A stretch of DNA of 5,741 nt from an uncultured Bacilli bacterium. GTDB taxonomy: Bacteria; Bacillota_I; Bacilli_A; RF39; UBA660. The position numbers and the translations under genes are program-made. Below, in pieces: positions 1-5,741 of the stretch. Position 1 is the stretch's first letter, and the number at the start of each line of letters is the position of its first letter. The notes below the pieces were generated by a model, which saw nothing but the letters and a program-made list of their open reading frames with translations, was not told the DNA's origin and made no database searches. The stretch covers positions 1 through 5,741 of the forward strand of contig CANQIR010000065.1 of NCBI GenBank assembly GCA_947624095.1. Reading direction: 5' to 3'.

Positions 1-1
1 A

Positions 2-754
2 GAATTAAAAAATTTAAATTATCAAGAAGTAACTCTACTAGGTCAAAATGTTAATGCCTATGGAAAAGATTTAGCTAACGAGCTAAGTTTTGCCAAACTT
101 TTAGAAGAAGTTAGTAAAATAGGTATTCCTAGAATACGTTTTGTTACTTCACATCCTTGGGATTTTACTGATGAAATGATTACTACAATTGCTAAATACT
201 CTAATATTATGCCATACATTCATCTGCCGCTGCAATCAGGTTCATCTCGTATTTTAAAATTAATGGGCCGCAGATACACTAAAGAAGAATATTTAAATCT
301 TTTTAAGAAGATTAAAGAAACTATTCCCAATGTCTCAATTACTACCGATATTATAGTTGGTTTTCCTAATGAAACAGCTGAAGATTTTGCGGAAACTTTA
401 GATGTCGTTAATACTTGCCAATTTGATGGAGCTTATACCTTTATATATTCCCCAAGAGAAGGTACTCCAGCTGCTAAAATGCCTGATTCCATCGATTTAA
501 AAACCAAAGAAGCCAGACTTCATCAACTTAACGAATTAATTAATACTTATTCCAAAACTTCTAATCAAAAATATGTCGGTCAAACAGTTAAAGTCTTAGT
601 AGAAGGCGAAAGTGAAAAAGGCAATGACAAATTATTTGGTTATACCGAAACTATGAAATTAGTAAATTTCCCTGGTAATAAAGACTTAATCGGTCAAATC
701 GTTGATGTCAAAATTATCGAAGCTAAAAGTTTCTCTTTAGATGGCGAAATTTAA
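2..754 (+). CDS. miaB: tRNA (N6-isopentenyladenosine(37)-C2)-methylthiotransferase MiaB, C-terminal part (5' truncated by window)
   Basis: The frame is open from base 2 to the TAA at 752-754 (250 residues), and conserved MiaB sequence precedes the first in-frame ATG at 176, so that ATG is internal. MiaB is a cytoplasmic radical-SAM enzyme with two [4Fe-4S] clusters that adds a methylthio group to i6A37 of tRNAs reading UNN codons. Visible in order: EVTLLGQNVNAYGKD at residues 9-23, TSHPWDFTDEM near 47-57, the HLPLQSGSS block with MGRRYT around 71-90, TTDIIVGFPNET near 113-124, FDGAYTFIYSPREGTPAA near 141-158, and a C-terminal TRAM domain (about 188-250, with VLVEGESEKG and ending FSLDGEI). 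TSHPWDF and the MGRRYT block favour MiaB over RimO or MtaB. The UPF0004 domain and the radical-SAM CxxxCxxC lie upstream of the window. It converges on gerAB, with 18 bp between the stop codons. Confidence 0.95.
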   Translation, partial: ELKNLNYQEVTLLGQNVNAYGKDLANELSFAKLLEEVSKIGIPRIRFVTSHPWDFTDEMITTIAKYSNIMPYIHLPLQSGSSRILKLMGRRYTKEEYLNLFKKIKETIPNVSITTDIIVGFPNETAEDFAETLDVVNTCQFDGAYTFIYSPREGTPAAKMPDSIDLKTKEARLHQLNELINTYSKTSNQKYVGQTVKVLVEGESEKGNDKLFGYTETMKLVNFPGNKDLIGQIVDVKIIEAKSFSLDGEI

Positions 755-760
755 TTACTA

Positions 761-791
761 AAAAAAGCTTGACTACTTATCAAGCCTTTTT
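761..791. terminator. bidirectional intrinsic terminator shared by miaB and the ger operon
   Basis: An inverted repeat has GCTTGA at 767-772, a 7-nt loop at 773-779 and TCAAGC at 780-785. After a single mismatch (A766 against C786) it is extended by an A-run at 761-765 pairing with TTTTT at 787-791. Read on +, the stem is followed by five T; read on -, it is followed by seven T (766-760), so the better U-tract serves the ger operon. The gerAB stop codon (TAG on -, 773-775) lies in the loop, so one arm is the 3' end of gerAB coding sequence. The stem is short and AT-rich, and its strength is not proven. Confidence 0.75.
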
Positions 792-1825
792 ATATGCCAT
801 AATATCAGTCCTAACAAACTAAGAACTAAACCAAGCATTAAGATATATTCATACTTATATAGCAACATAATATTCGGATAATGATTATTAAATACCTTTA
901 CACAAATAACACACATTATTGCTAAAAATAAACCATCCCACCATTTAATAAAAGTATCACTTTTAATAAAGTCTTTAACTACATCTCTTACTAAGAAAGT
1001 AGCTAATACTCCTACCACAATATTATCAATTATTAAAACAATCGTTAAGAAATTTTCAATATTTTCAATAAAATTTAAAATATTTACTTTCTTTAAAATC
1101 ATATATTCCGGATATCTAAGCATCTTCGCCATTGGCATCCCATATATCCCAATAATTAATACTAAGATTATTAAAATTGTTCCACTACCAAGTAGTAATC
1201 CCTTAACATTATCCTTATATTCATAATCACTATTACTAAAATTAAGCATTAATATTCCCGGTGTAATTGTATTAGCAAAATAAATCATTGCTCCATTAAA
1301 TATACTAAATGTATCACTATTTAACCACGGTTTAAAATTTTCTAAATGAACCATCCCAAAGAAAGTAGTAGATTTAATTAAAAAGATTGCTATCGATAAA
1401 GGAAATAATATTTCAATCGCTCTAATAAATCCCTTGACGCCTTTTTTAATTGCATAAAATATCACAAGTGCTAAAGCTATCGTAATATAGATAACTGGTG
1501 TACTAACTAAATAAAAAGCATAAGCCATCGTCGATATCGAAACCAAAACATCATTTAAGAGAACCACCCCAATTAAAAATAAGATTATTTTCCCTAAAAG
1601 ACTACACCATCCCTTATCTAAAAAATCAACTATCTTCTTTTCTTTCTTAACTTTATTTATATAATATAGAATTAAACTAAATATTAATCCTAAACCAATT
1701 CCAATAATTGCTGATAAATAACAAGCATTCCCCGTCACACTAACTAGTAAACTAGTAGCAGTCCCAAAAAATAAAGCTCTAATTAAATAATAATAAGTAA
1801 TAATATATTGTCTTCTCGTTATCAT
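773..1825 (-). CDS. gerAB: GerAB-family spore germination permease (nutrient-sensing B subunit)
   Basis: This 350-residue, very hydrophobic protein has about ten predicted membrane spans (roughly 8-28, 35-56, 76-97, 105-125, 136-152, 176-194, 208-229, 257-279, 297-313, 325-344). That is the GerAB/APC-superfamily topology, and family members are usually about 360-370 residues. The N-terminal ITRRQ followed by TGNACYLS matches the family pattern xSxRQ ... AGxDAWLS in diverged form. The LRYPEYMILKKVNILNFIEN segment (236-255) matches the conserved region before TM8, where many members read fP-x-n-i-x-d-FIERIE. In this family the B subunit sits in the spore inner membrane and binds the small-molecule germinant; which ligand cannot be read from the sequence. 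The ATG overlaps the gerAC stop (ATGA, 1822-1825), with GAGGTG at 1831-1836 five bases upstream. It is the last gene of the operon, and its stop codon is in the terminator loop. Confidence 0.9.
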   Translation of the reverse strand: MITRRQYIITYYYLIRALFFGTATSLLVSVTGNACYLSAIIGIGLGLIFSLILYYINKVKKEKKIVDFLDKGWCSLLGKIILFLIGVVLLNDVLVSISTMAYAFYLVSTPVIYITIALALVIFYAIKKGVKGFIRAIEILFPLSIAIFLIKSTTFFGMVHLENFKPWLNSDTFSIFNGAMIYFANTITPGILMLNFSNSDYEYKDNVKGLLLGSGTILIILVLIIGIYGMPMAKMLRYPEYMILKKVNILNFIENIENFLTIVLIIDNIVVGVLATFLVRDVVKDFIKSDTFIKWWDGLFLAIMCVICVKVFNNHYPNIMLLYKYEYILMLGLVLSLLGLILWHIKRLDK

Positions 1826-2883
1826 CTAATCACCTCAAAAGTAATGCCATTTTTATTAACATTAATCTCTGCCTTAACTTCTACTTCTACATTTAATCCA
1901 ATATCATCTTCATAAACATTAGGATTATCTAGATAAATTACTCTCCCAAGTCCTAATATATCACTTTCAATACTCCTTGTATTTTTAATTAATTCCTTAA
2001 TATCTTTTTCCATTACTTGTGAGAACTCTTCACTTAATTTATTATATATTTCTTCATCTCGGAAATTTACTTGTTCATCTACTAAAGCTATCGTTGCATC
2101 GGCTGTAAATGTTAGAATTACTTTCCCATCTTTAAATTCTTTCTTTAATTTATTACCATAAATACTTACGACATTACCACCACTATGTAATTGAATACCA
2201 TCACTCTTATTAGTAAGCAAACTATAAGTAATGCTATCACTTTGTCTTAAGAACCCCTGTAACCGATCACCCTTAAAACCAGCAATATGATTAATTGCTA
2301 TTTCCTTATCATCCATTTCTAAAGAAGCTAAAGCTATATCAATCCCATCTTTTACATAAGTACTCACTAATAAATCAAATTCATCATCTTTTTTAAATTT
2401 AATATCACTACTACTATCTTGTAATAACTTAATTATCTTTGTTGACGCTACTGGTTCAGTAATACTATTTACTTCTAAAATATCTTGCGGTTTAATATCT
2501 TTTGTCACTAAAGTATAAAATGAATTATTAATCTTACTTTCTCTTAAAAGATAGTCAAATATTTCGCTAATTCCTTTAGTAGCTGCTTCTTCACTTAAAA
2601 GTAATACTTGCATCTGATAAAAATAAGGATCTCTATCTACTTTAATTATTGCATCATTAAAAGCATCGACAAAACCTTTCCCACGTCCCGTTATTACCGC
2701 TGTCTTAATTGTATCACTATCACCTTCACTAGTTTTCTTATCATTAATAATCTCTAAGGAAACAATATATTCCTCATTATAATCAATTCCAATGCCCCCA
2801 ATAATCGCAATTTGATTTAACTCTTTATAATCATAACACCCACAAAGAAATAAACAAGCTAATAAAAGTATTATCTTTTTCAT
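1822..2883 (-). CDS. gerAC: Ger(x)C-family spore germination lipoprotein (C subunit)
   Basis: This 353-residue protein starts with a lipoprotein signal: MKK, a hydrophobic core at 4-13, and LCGC with the lipidated Cys at 16. Cys at the -2 position is uncommon but tolerable. The mature start CYDYKELNQIAIIGGIGID corresponds to the family's GCWDxxELNE...GIGID. The middle block FYQMQVLLLSEEAATKGISE (88-107) followed by YLLRES is the conserved Ger(x)C region (h-x-x-v-x-i-i-s-E-e-x-A-r-x-G-i). The AGFKGDRLQGFL segment (201-212) opens the C-terminal domain, which contains DILGLGRVIY (308-317). The protein is expected to be anchored outside the spore inner membrane and is required for receptor function; its biochemical activity in this family is not settled. 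Both ends overlap neighbours by four bases (ATGA at 2880-2883 and 1822-1825). Its ribosome binding site AGGTG (2891-2895) lies inside gerAA. Family length is usually 370-410, so this copy is slightly short. Confidence 0.92.
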   Translation of the reverse strand: MKKIILLLACLFLCGCYDYKELNQIAIIGGIGIDYNEEYIVSLEIINDKKTSEGDSDTIKTAVITGRGKGFVDAFNDAIIKVDRDPYFYQMQVLLLSEEAATKGISEIFDYLLRESKINNSFYTLVTKDIKPQDILEVNSITEPVASTKIIKLLQDSSSDIKFKKDDEFDLLVSTYVKDGIDIALASLEMDDKEIAINHIAGFKGDRLQGFLRQSDSITYSLLTNKSDGIQLHSGGNVVSIYGNKLKKEFKDGKVILTFTADATIALVDEQVNFRDEEIYNKLSEEFSQVMEKDIKELIKNTRSIESDILGLGRVIYLDNPNVYEDDIGLNVEVEVKAEINVNKNGITFEVIR

Positions 2884-4277
2884 AAATTTTCACCTAATTT
2901 CCGTTTGTTCTTCCTAGCTAATAACTTACTTCGCCATTTATTTTTACGTACTTCCTTTTTCATTAGTATCTTCTCTGCATAGACTTTATCAAAAGGCGCT
3001 AGCGGGTAGGTATAAGGCGTATTAAATGTTTCAATACTACATAGATGAATTAAAAAGATAAATCCTGCTAATACTATGCCAAATAAACCAGCAAAAGCAG
3101 CAGCTATTAAAAATAAAAATCTAAATATTCTTAAAGAATTAATCATTTCCATTTCAGTAAATATTAAACTAGTAATAAAAGTAATGGCTACAACAATAAT
3201 CATAATTGGACTTACAATTCCGGCACTAACTGCGGCATCCCCGAGTATTAACGCCCCAAGTATTGATACCGAACTTCCATAAGAAGACGGAAACCTAATA
3301 TCACTTTCTCTTAGTATCTCTACCATTAAAAGCATTAGAAAAGCTTCAATTGCTGCCGGAAAAGGTACACCATCTCTTTGCTGAGAAAAATTAATTAAAA
3401 GACTTAAAGGAATTGTTTCCTGATTATAGTTAATTAAGGCTACATATAAAGCCGGGGCAAGTAAGGTTATCAGTAAACAAGCAGCTCTAATCATTTTTAC
3501 AAAATTAATATTAATACTTTTATTATAATCATCTGATTGCGGATTAATAAAATCAAAAAAGAAAGCTGGCAGAATAATTACAAAAGGGGAGGTATCGACA
3601 ATAATTGCCACTTTCCCTTCTAATAAATCGCTCGCCACGCGATCGGGTCGTTCACTTTCCACAGCAGTCGGAAAAGGTGTTTTCGCATTTCCCGTTAAAA
3701 ACTGAGCAATAACTGAAGAATCCAAAATACCATCAATATCAATTTCCTTTAATTTATCTTCAATCTTCCTAACTAATAAACTATCACATATATCTTCTAA
3801 GTATAAAACACTAACCTTTGTATTAGTCTTTCTCCCAATAATAAAATCATCATTTATTAAATGACTAGATTTAATTCTTCTTTTAATTAAACCTAAATTA
3901 ATTTGAATATTTTCCGTAAAAGCATCCTTTGGTCCATTAATTGATTGTTGTGTTTGTGGTACATTAACACTTCGATGAATATCTGCTCTTGTTTCTATTG
4001 CATAAACTTTTTTCCCTTTAATTACTAAAGTAAAACCATTAGTTAAATAAAACTCACACTGATCTAATTCTTTAACTAACTTAATATTCGGCGCCGCCAT
4101 ATTATCAAATACATCCCGAATTTTATTATTATCCATACTAGTAATTAAAGTAATATAATCATTAACTTTATCACTACTACTAATACTTTCTAAATAGATA
4201 ATTGTTAATTTCTTTATTTTCTTAATAATTAAATCACTACTATTATTAAATTCTTCCTTTATTCTTTCTTCTATCAT
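2880..4277 (-). CDS. gerAA: GerA-family spore germination protein (A subunit)
   Basis: This 465-residue protein has a soluble N-terminal region (about 1-235) and a C-terminal membrane region. Family hallmarks are EFNNSSDLIIKK (9-20), GPKDAFTENIQINLGLIKRR (115-134), ERPDRVASDLLEGKVAIIVD (209-228) running into PFVIILP, ALYVALINYNQETIP (276-290), VPFPAAIEAF (304-313), VSILGALILGDAAVSAGIVS (337-356) and a last hydrophobic block at 384-413 ahead of PYTYPLAPFD. In Bacillus the A subunit oligomerises as a nutrient-gated ion channel with the B subunit; that role is inferred here by homology. The tail is strongly basic: 12 of residues 440-460 are K or R. I chose the ATG at 4277 because GGTGGAG (4287-4281) sits three bases before it. 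A TTG (4289) or GTG (4286) start would add only 3-4 residues and would place that ribosome binding site inside the gene. It is first in the operon, and its stop overlaps the gerAC start. Confidence 0.95.
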   Translation of the reverse strand: MIEERIKEEFNNSSDLIIKKIKKLTIIYLESISSSDKVNDYITLITSMDNNKIRDVFDNMAAPNIKLVKELDQCEFYLTNGFTLVIKGKKVYAIETRADIHRSVNVPQTQQSINGPKDAFTENIQINLGLIKRRIKSSHLINDDFIIGRKTNTKVSVLYLEDICDSLLVRKIEDKLKEIDIDGILDSSVIAQFLTGNAKTPFPTAVESERPDRVASDLLEGKVAIIVDTSPFVIILPAFFFDFINPQSDDYNKSININFVKMIRAACLLITLLAPALYVALINYNQETIPLSLLINFSQQRDGVPFPAAIEAFLMLLMVEILRESDIRFPSSYGSSVSILGALILGDAAVSAGIVSPIMIIVVAITFITSLIFTEMEMINSLRIFRFLFLIAAAFAGLFGIVLAGFIFLIHLCSIETFNTPYTYPLAPFDKVYAEKILMKKEVRKNKWRSKLLARKNKRKLGENL

Positions 4278-4285
4278 ATACTCCA

Positions 4286-4321
4286 CCAATCTTATTTTGC
4301 CTCTTTCTTCTAAATTAATAC
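4286..4321 (-). promoter_or_regulatory. candidate forespore (sigma-G-like) promoter of the ger operon
   Basis: Read on the - strand, GTATT (4321-4317) is followed after 17 bp by CAAAATA (4299-4293). The Bacillus sigma-G consensus is approximately GHATR, 17-18 bp, then CATRHTA, so four of five and about six of seven positions agree. GerA-family operons in Bacillus are transcribed by sigma-G in the forespore, so this is the expected class. The predicted start, near 4286, falls on the gerAA ribosome binding site and would give a very short leader. In such AT-rich DNA a chance match is possible. Confidence 0.4.
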
Positions 4322-4326
4322 CTTGC

Positions 4327-4332
4327 TATAAT
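4327..4332 (+). promoter_or_regulatory. extended -10 promoter element of rlmD
   Basis: A perfect TATAAT is preceded by TG and one base (TGCTATAAT, 4324-4332), which is the extended -10 form that can work without a good -35. No clear TTGACA lies at the normal distance; 4304-4309 reads TTTCTT. Transcription would start near 4339, only about 11 bases before the rlmD ATG and at the start of its ribosome binding site AGGTGA (4338-4343). The element lies inside the divergent spacer, next to the candidate ger promoter. Confidence 0.6.
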
Positions 4333-4349
4333 TAAATAGGTGATTACTT

Positions 4350-5534
4350 ATGTCCTATAAAATAACTAAATTAGATAATTTCTGTCGTGGTATAACTTAT
4401 CTAAATGATAAAATTACTTTTGTCCCCAATACTTTACCCAATGAAGAAATAGAATTAACTATTACTTCAGAAACTACTAAATATCAAATAGGTAAAGTAG
4501 AATCATTTATTAAAGAAAGTTCACTTCGTACTAAGCCACTATGTCCATATTACCCCGAATGTGGTGGTTGTGACCTAATGCATACAACATATGCAAATAC
4601 TATAGAATTAAAAACCACTAAAATTAATGAAATATTTAAAAATATTTATCCCAATATTATCGTGGTACCATCTCCAAAACCTCTAAATTATCGTAATAAA
4701 ATAACTTTAAAAGTCCAAGATAATCAAGTAGGTTACTTTAGTAACCATACTCATACTCTAATCCCTATCAAAGAATGTTTACTAGCTAGTGAATCTATCA
4801 ATAAAATTATTCCTCTTTTAAATGAATTATCTATCGGTAATGGTGAAGTAACTATTAGAAGTAATTATAACTCTGAAATACTAATTAATATTACTTCCCC
4901 AAATAAACTAACTATTCCCGATAATCTATCTTCTTATAAAATAGTTGGTATTATCCAAAACAATAAAATAATCTATGGTGAAGACCATTTTATAGATATC
5001 ATCAATCATCATTTATATGAAATAAGTTATGACTCTTTCTTCCAAATTAATCCCTATATTACATCAATTATCTTTAATGACTTAAATGATATAATTAAAG
5101 ATAATTCTACTATCTTAGATTTATATTGTGGAGTAGGTACTCTAAGTCTTGCTGTATCTAATAAAGTAAAACAATTATATGGCATAGAAATAATTCCCAA
5201 CGCCATTTTAAATGCCATTAAAAATGCTCAAATTAATCAAGTATCTAATGCTTCTTATCACTTAGGTGAAGTAGCCAATATCATTACTAAAATCCCTGAA
5301 GACATCGATACTATTATTGTCGATCCCCCAAGAAAAGGTCTAGATCAATTCACTATTAAAACTATCTTAGAAAATCCCCCATCTACATTAATTTATATGT
5401 CTTGCGACCCACAAACTCTTAAAAGAGACTTACTAAAATTACAATCTAAATATACCATTCAAAGTATTAAAGCTTATGATATGTTCCCTTATACTTATCA
5501 CTTAGAAAGTGTATGTGTTCTAAACTTAAGATAA
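4350..5534 (+). CDS. rlmD: 23S rRNA (uracil-C5)-methyltransferase, RlmD/RlmCD (TrmA superfamily)
   Basis: This 394-residue cytoplasmic enzyme is predicted to transfer a methyl group from SAM to C5 of a 23S rRNA uridine. An N-terminal TRAM domain (about 1-54) is followed by the [4Fe-4S] ligands C65, C71 and C74 (CPYYPECGGC) and C143, the same spacing pattern as E. coli RlmD (RumA). The methyltransferase core has SYDSFFQINP (226-235), the SAM loop LDLYCGVGTLSL (256-267), VDPPRKGL (324-331), the catalytic cysteine in MSCDP (C352) and the general base in FPYTYHLE (E386). All key residues are present, so it should be active. In Bacillota one enzyme (RlmCD) often modifies both U747 and U1939; sequence alone does not tell which sites are used here. 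The ATG has AGGTGA six bases upstream. It is divergent from gerAA, and its coding strand is notably richer in C than G. It is shorter than the E. coli (433) and Bacillus (about 460) enzymes. Confidence 0.93.
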   Translation: MSYKITKLDNFCRGITYLNDKITFVPNTLPNEEIELTITSETTKYQIGKVESFIKESSLRTKPLCPYYPECGGCDLMHTTYANTIELKTTKINEIFKNIYPNIIVVPSPKPLNYRNKITLKVQDNQVGYFSNHTHTLIPIKECLLASESINKIIPLLNELSIGNGEVTIRSNYNSEILINITSPNKLTIPDNLSSYKIVGIIQNNKIIYGEDHFIDIINHHLYEISYDSFFQINPYITSIIFNDLNDIIKDNSTILDLYCGVGTLSLAVSNKVKQLYGIEIIPNAILNAIKNAQINQVSNASYHLGEVANIITKIPEDIDTIIVDPPRKGLDQFTIKTILENPPSTLIYMSCDPQTLKRDLLKLQSKYTIQSIKAYDMFPYTYHLESVCVLNLR

Positions 5535-5584
5535 ACCCTTATAAATAAAGGGAAAATCAACTAGTATAGATGAAATTTAACATA

Positions 5585-5612
5585 ATGAACTGATTAACTT
5601 TTATATTATAAT
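5585..5612 (+). promoter_or_regulatory. candidate promoter of the DUF1016-like gene
   Basis: TATAAT at 5607-5612 matches the -10 consensus exactly. The best -35 at normal spacing is ATGAAC (5585-5590, 16-bp spacer), with only three of six matches; TTAACA (5577-5582) is a better hexamer but 24 bp away. The predicted start is near 5619, giving a leader of about 20 nt with the ribosome binding site AGGAG at 5628-5632. The surrounding DNA is almost pure A/T, so chance matches are easy. Confidence 0.45.
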
Positions 5613-5638
5613 AATATTTAGAAAGTGAGGAGATAGTA

Positions 5639-5741
5639 ATGAGTGATTTAATAAAAAAGGATGAATATTATGATGATTTTTCCAAAATTATTGAAATGAT
5701 AGAAACCAGAAAAAATAATGCTTATAGAAAAGTAAATGAAG
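5639..5741 (+). CDS. DUF1016/YhcG-type protein, N-terminal fragment (3' truncated by window)
   Basis: An ATG at 5639-5641 is preceded by AGGAG (5628-5632) with a six-base spacer, and the frame stays open for 34 codons to the edge. The peptide starts MSDLIKKDEYYDDFSKII and continues EMIETRKNNAYRKVNE. The pattern I-x-x-I-E-x-R-[KR]-x-x-A-Y-[RK]-x-[VI]-N resembles the start of the DUF1016 N-terminal domain in YhcG-type proteins, which normally continues with a helical domain and a C-terminal PD-(D/E)XK nuclease fold. Such genes are often strain-variable and occur near restriction or mobile loci; their cellular role is poorly defined. Only the first tenth or so of the expected protein (about 340 residues) is visible, so the nuclease motif cannot be checked here. 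It is co-directional with rlmD but has its own promoter-like sequence. Confidence 0.7.
   Translation, partial: MSDLIKKDEYYDDFSKIIEMIETRKNNAYRKVNE

Noticed and set aside
176..754. miaB starting at the ATG at 176
   Set aside because: The same frame is open to the left edge and encodes conserved MiaB sequence (EVTLLGQNVNAYGKD, TSHPWDF), so this methionine is internal.
3076..3282. 68-residue open frame on the + strand
   Set aside because: It lies wholly antisense inside gerAA, whose family motifs are intact across this stretch. It shows no recognisable domain, and its low-complexity composition is what the complement of a hydrophobic membrane gene gives.
4278..4289. TTG (4289) or GTG (4286) as the gerAA start
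   Set aside because: The added codons are themselves the GGTGGAG ribosome binding site of the ATG at 4277. The only upstream alternative, AGAGG, is weaker and about ten bases away.
4731..4746. Perfect hairpin GGTTAC-TTTA-GTAACC inside rlmD
   Set aside because: It falls in coding sequence for the conserved VGYFSNH stretch. A single 6-bp stem is expected by chance and has no associated signal.
5536..5552. Hairpin CCCTT / AAGGG after the rlmD stop as an intrinsic terminator
   Set aside because: The stem has only five pairs with a 7-nt loop, and the following bases are GGAAAATCAA-like with no T-run on the + strand. It may slow polymerase but is not a convincing terminator.
1..5741. CRISPR arrays, tRNA or rRNA genes, riboswitches, insertion sequences, attachment sites
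   Set aside because: No regularly spaced direct repeats, no cloverleaf-like or rRNA-like segments, no transposase-like frames and no long intergenic leaders were seen. The longest spacer is about 104 bp.

Overview
The window is AT-rich, uses the standard code (TGA ends gerAA and gerAC) and carries strong GGTG/AGGAG-type ribosome binding sites. It encodes a complete GerA-type spore germinant receptor. Together these point to a low-G+C Bacillota from a spore-forming lineage, possibly an uncultured Bacilli or Clostridia-like gut organism. The species cannot be named from the sequence.

Layout: the 5' edge holds the C-terminal part of miaB on the + strand (tRNA ms2i6A37 methylthiotransferase; frame open to the edge, stop at 754). 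Eighteen bases after its stop is the stop codon of a convergent three-gene operon on the - strand. In transcription order it is gerAA (4277-2880), gerAC (2883-1822) and gerAB (1825-773). Both internal junctions are ATGA overlaps with a ribosome binding site inside the upstream gene, so translation is probably coupled. The two converging units share one A/T-flanked hairpin at 761-791, and the gerAB stop codon sits in its loop. A 72-bp divergent spacer (4278-4349) separates gerAA from rlmD on the + strand (4350-5534), which encodes a 23S rRNA uracil-C5 methyltransferase with all its cluster and catalytic residues. After a 104-bp spacer with a plausible promoter, a fifth gene starts at 5639 and runs off the window. 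Its 34 visible residues resemble the N-terminus of DUF1016/YhcG-type PD-(D/E)XK nuclease-family proteins.

Function: the three ger genes make a full nutrient receptor for the spore inner membrane: GerAA channel-type subunit, GerAB 10-TM permease-like nutrient sensor and GerAC lipoprotein. Gene order A-C-B matches the Bacillus gerK arrangement rather than gerA (A-B-C). miaB and rlmD are housekeeping RNA-modification genes with no evident functional tie to germination. I found no CRISPR array, tRNA, rRNA, insertion sequence or riboswitch, and no convincing wholly new system. The points most worth checking are the compact divergent promoter region, the terminator built into the end of gerAB, the strand-composition asymmetry and the accessory-type gene at the right edge.
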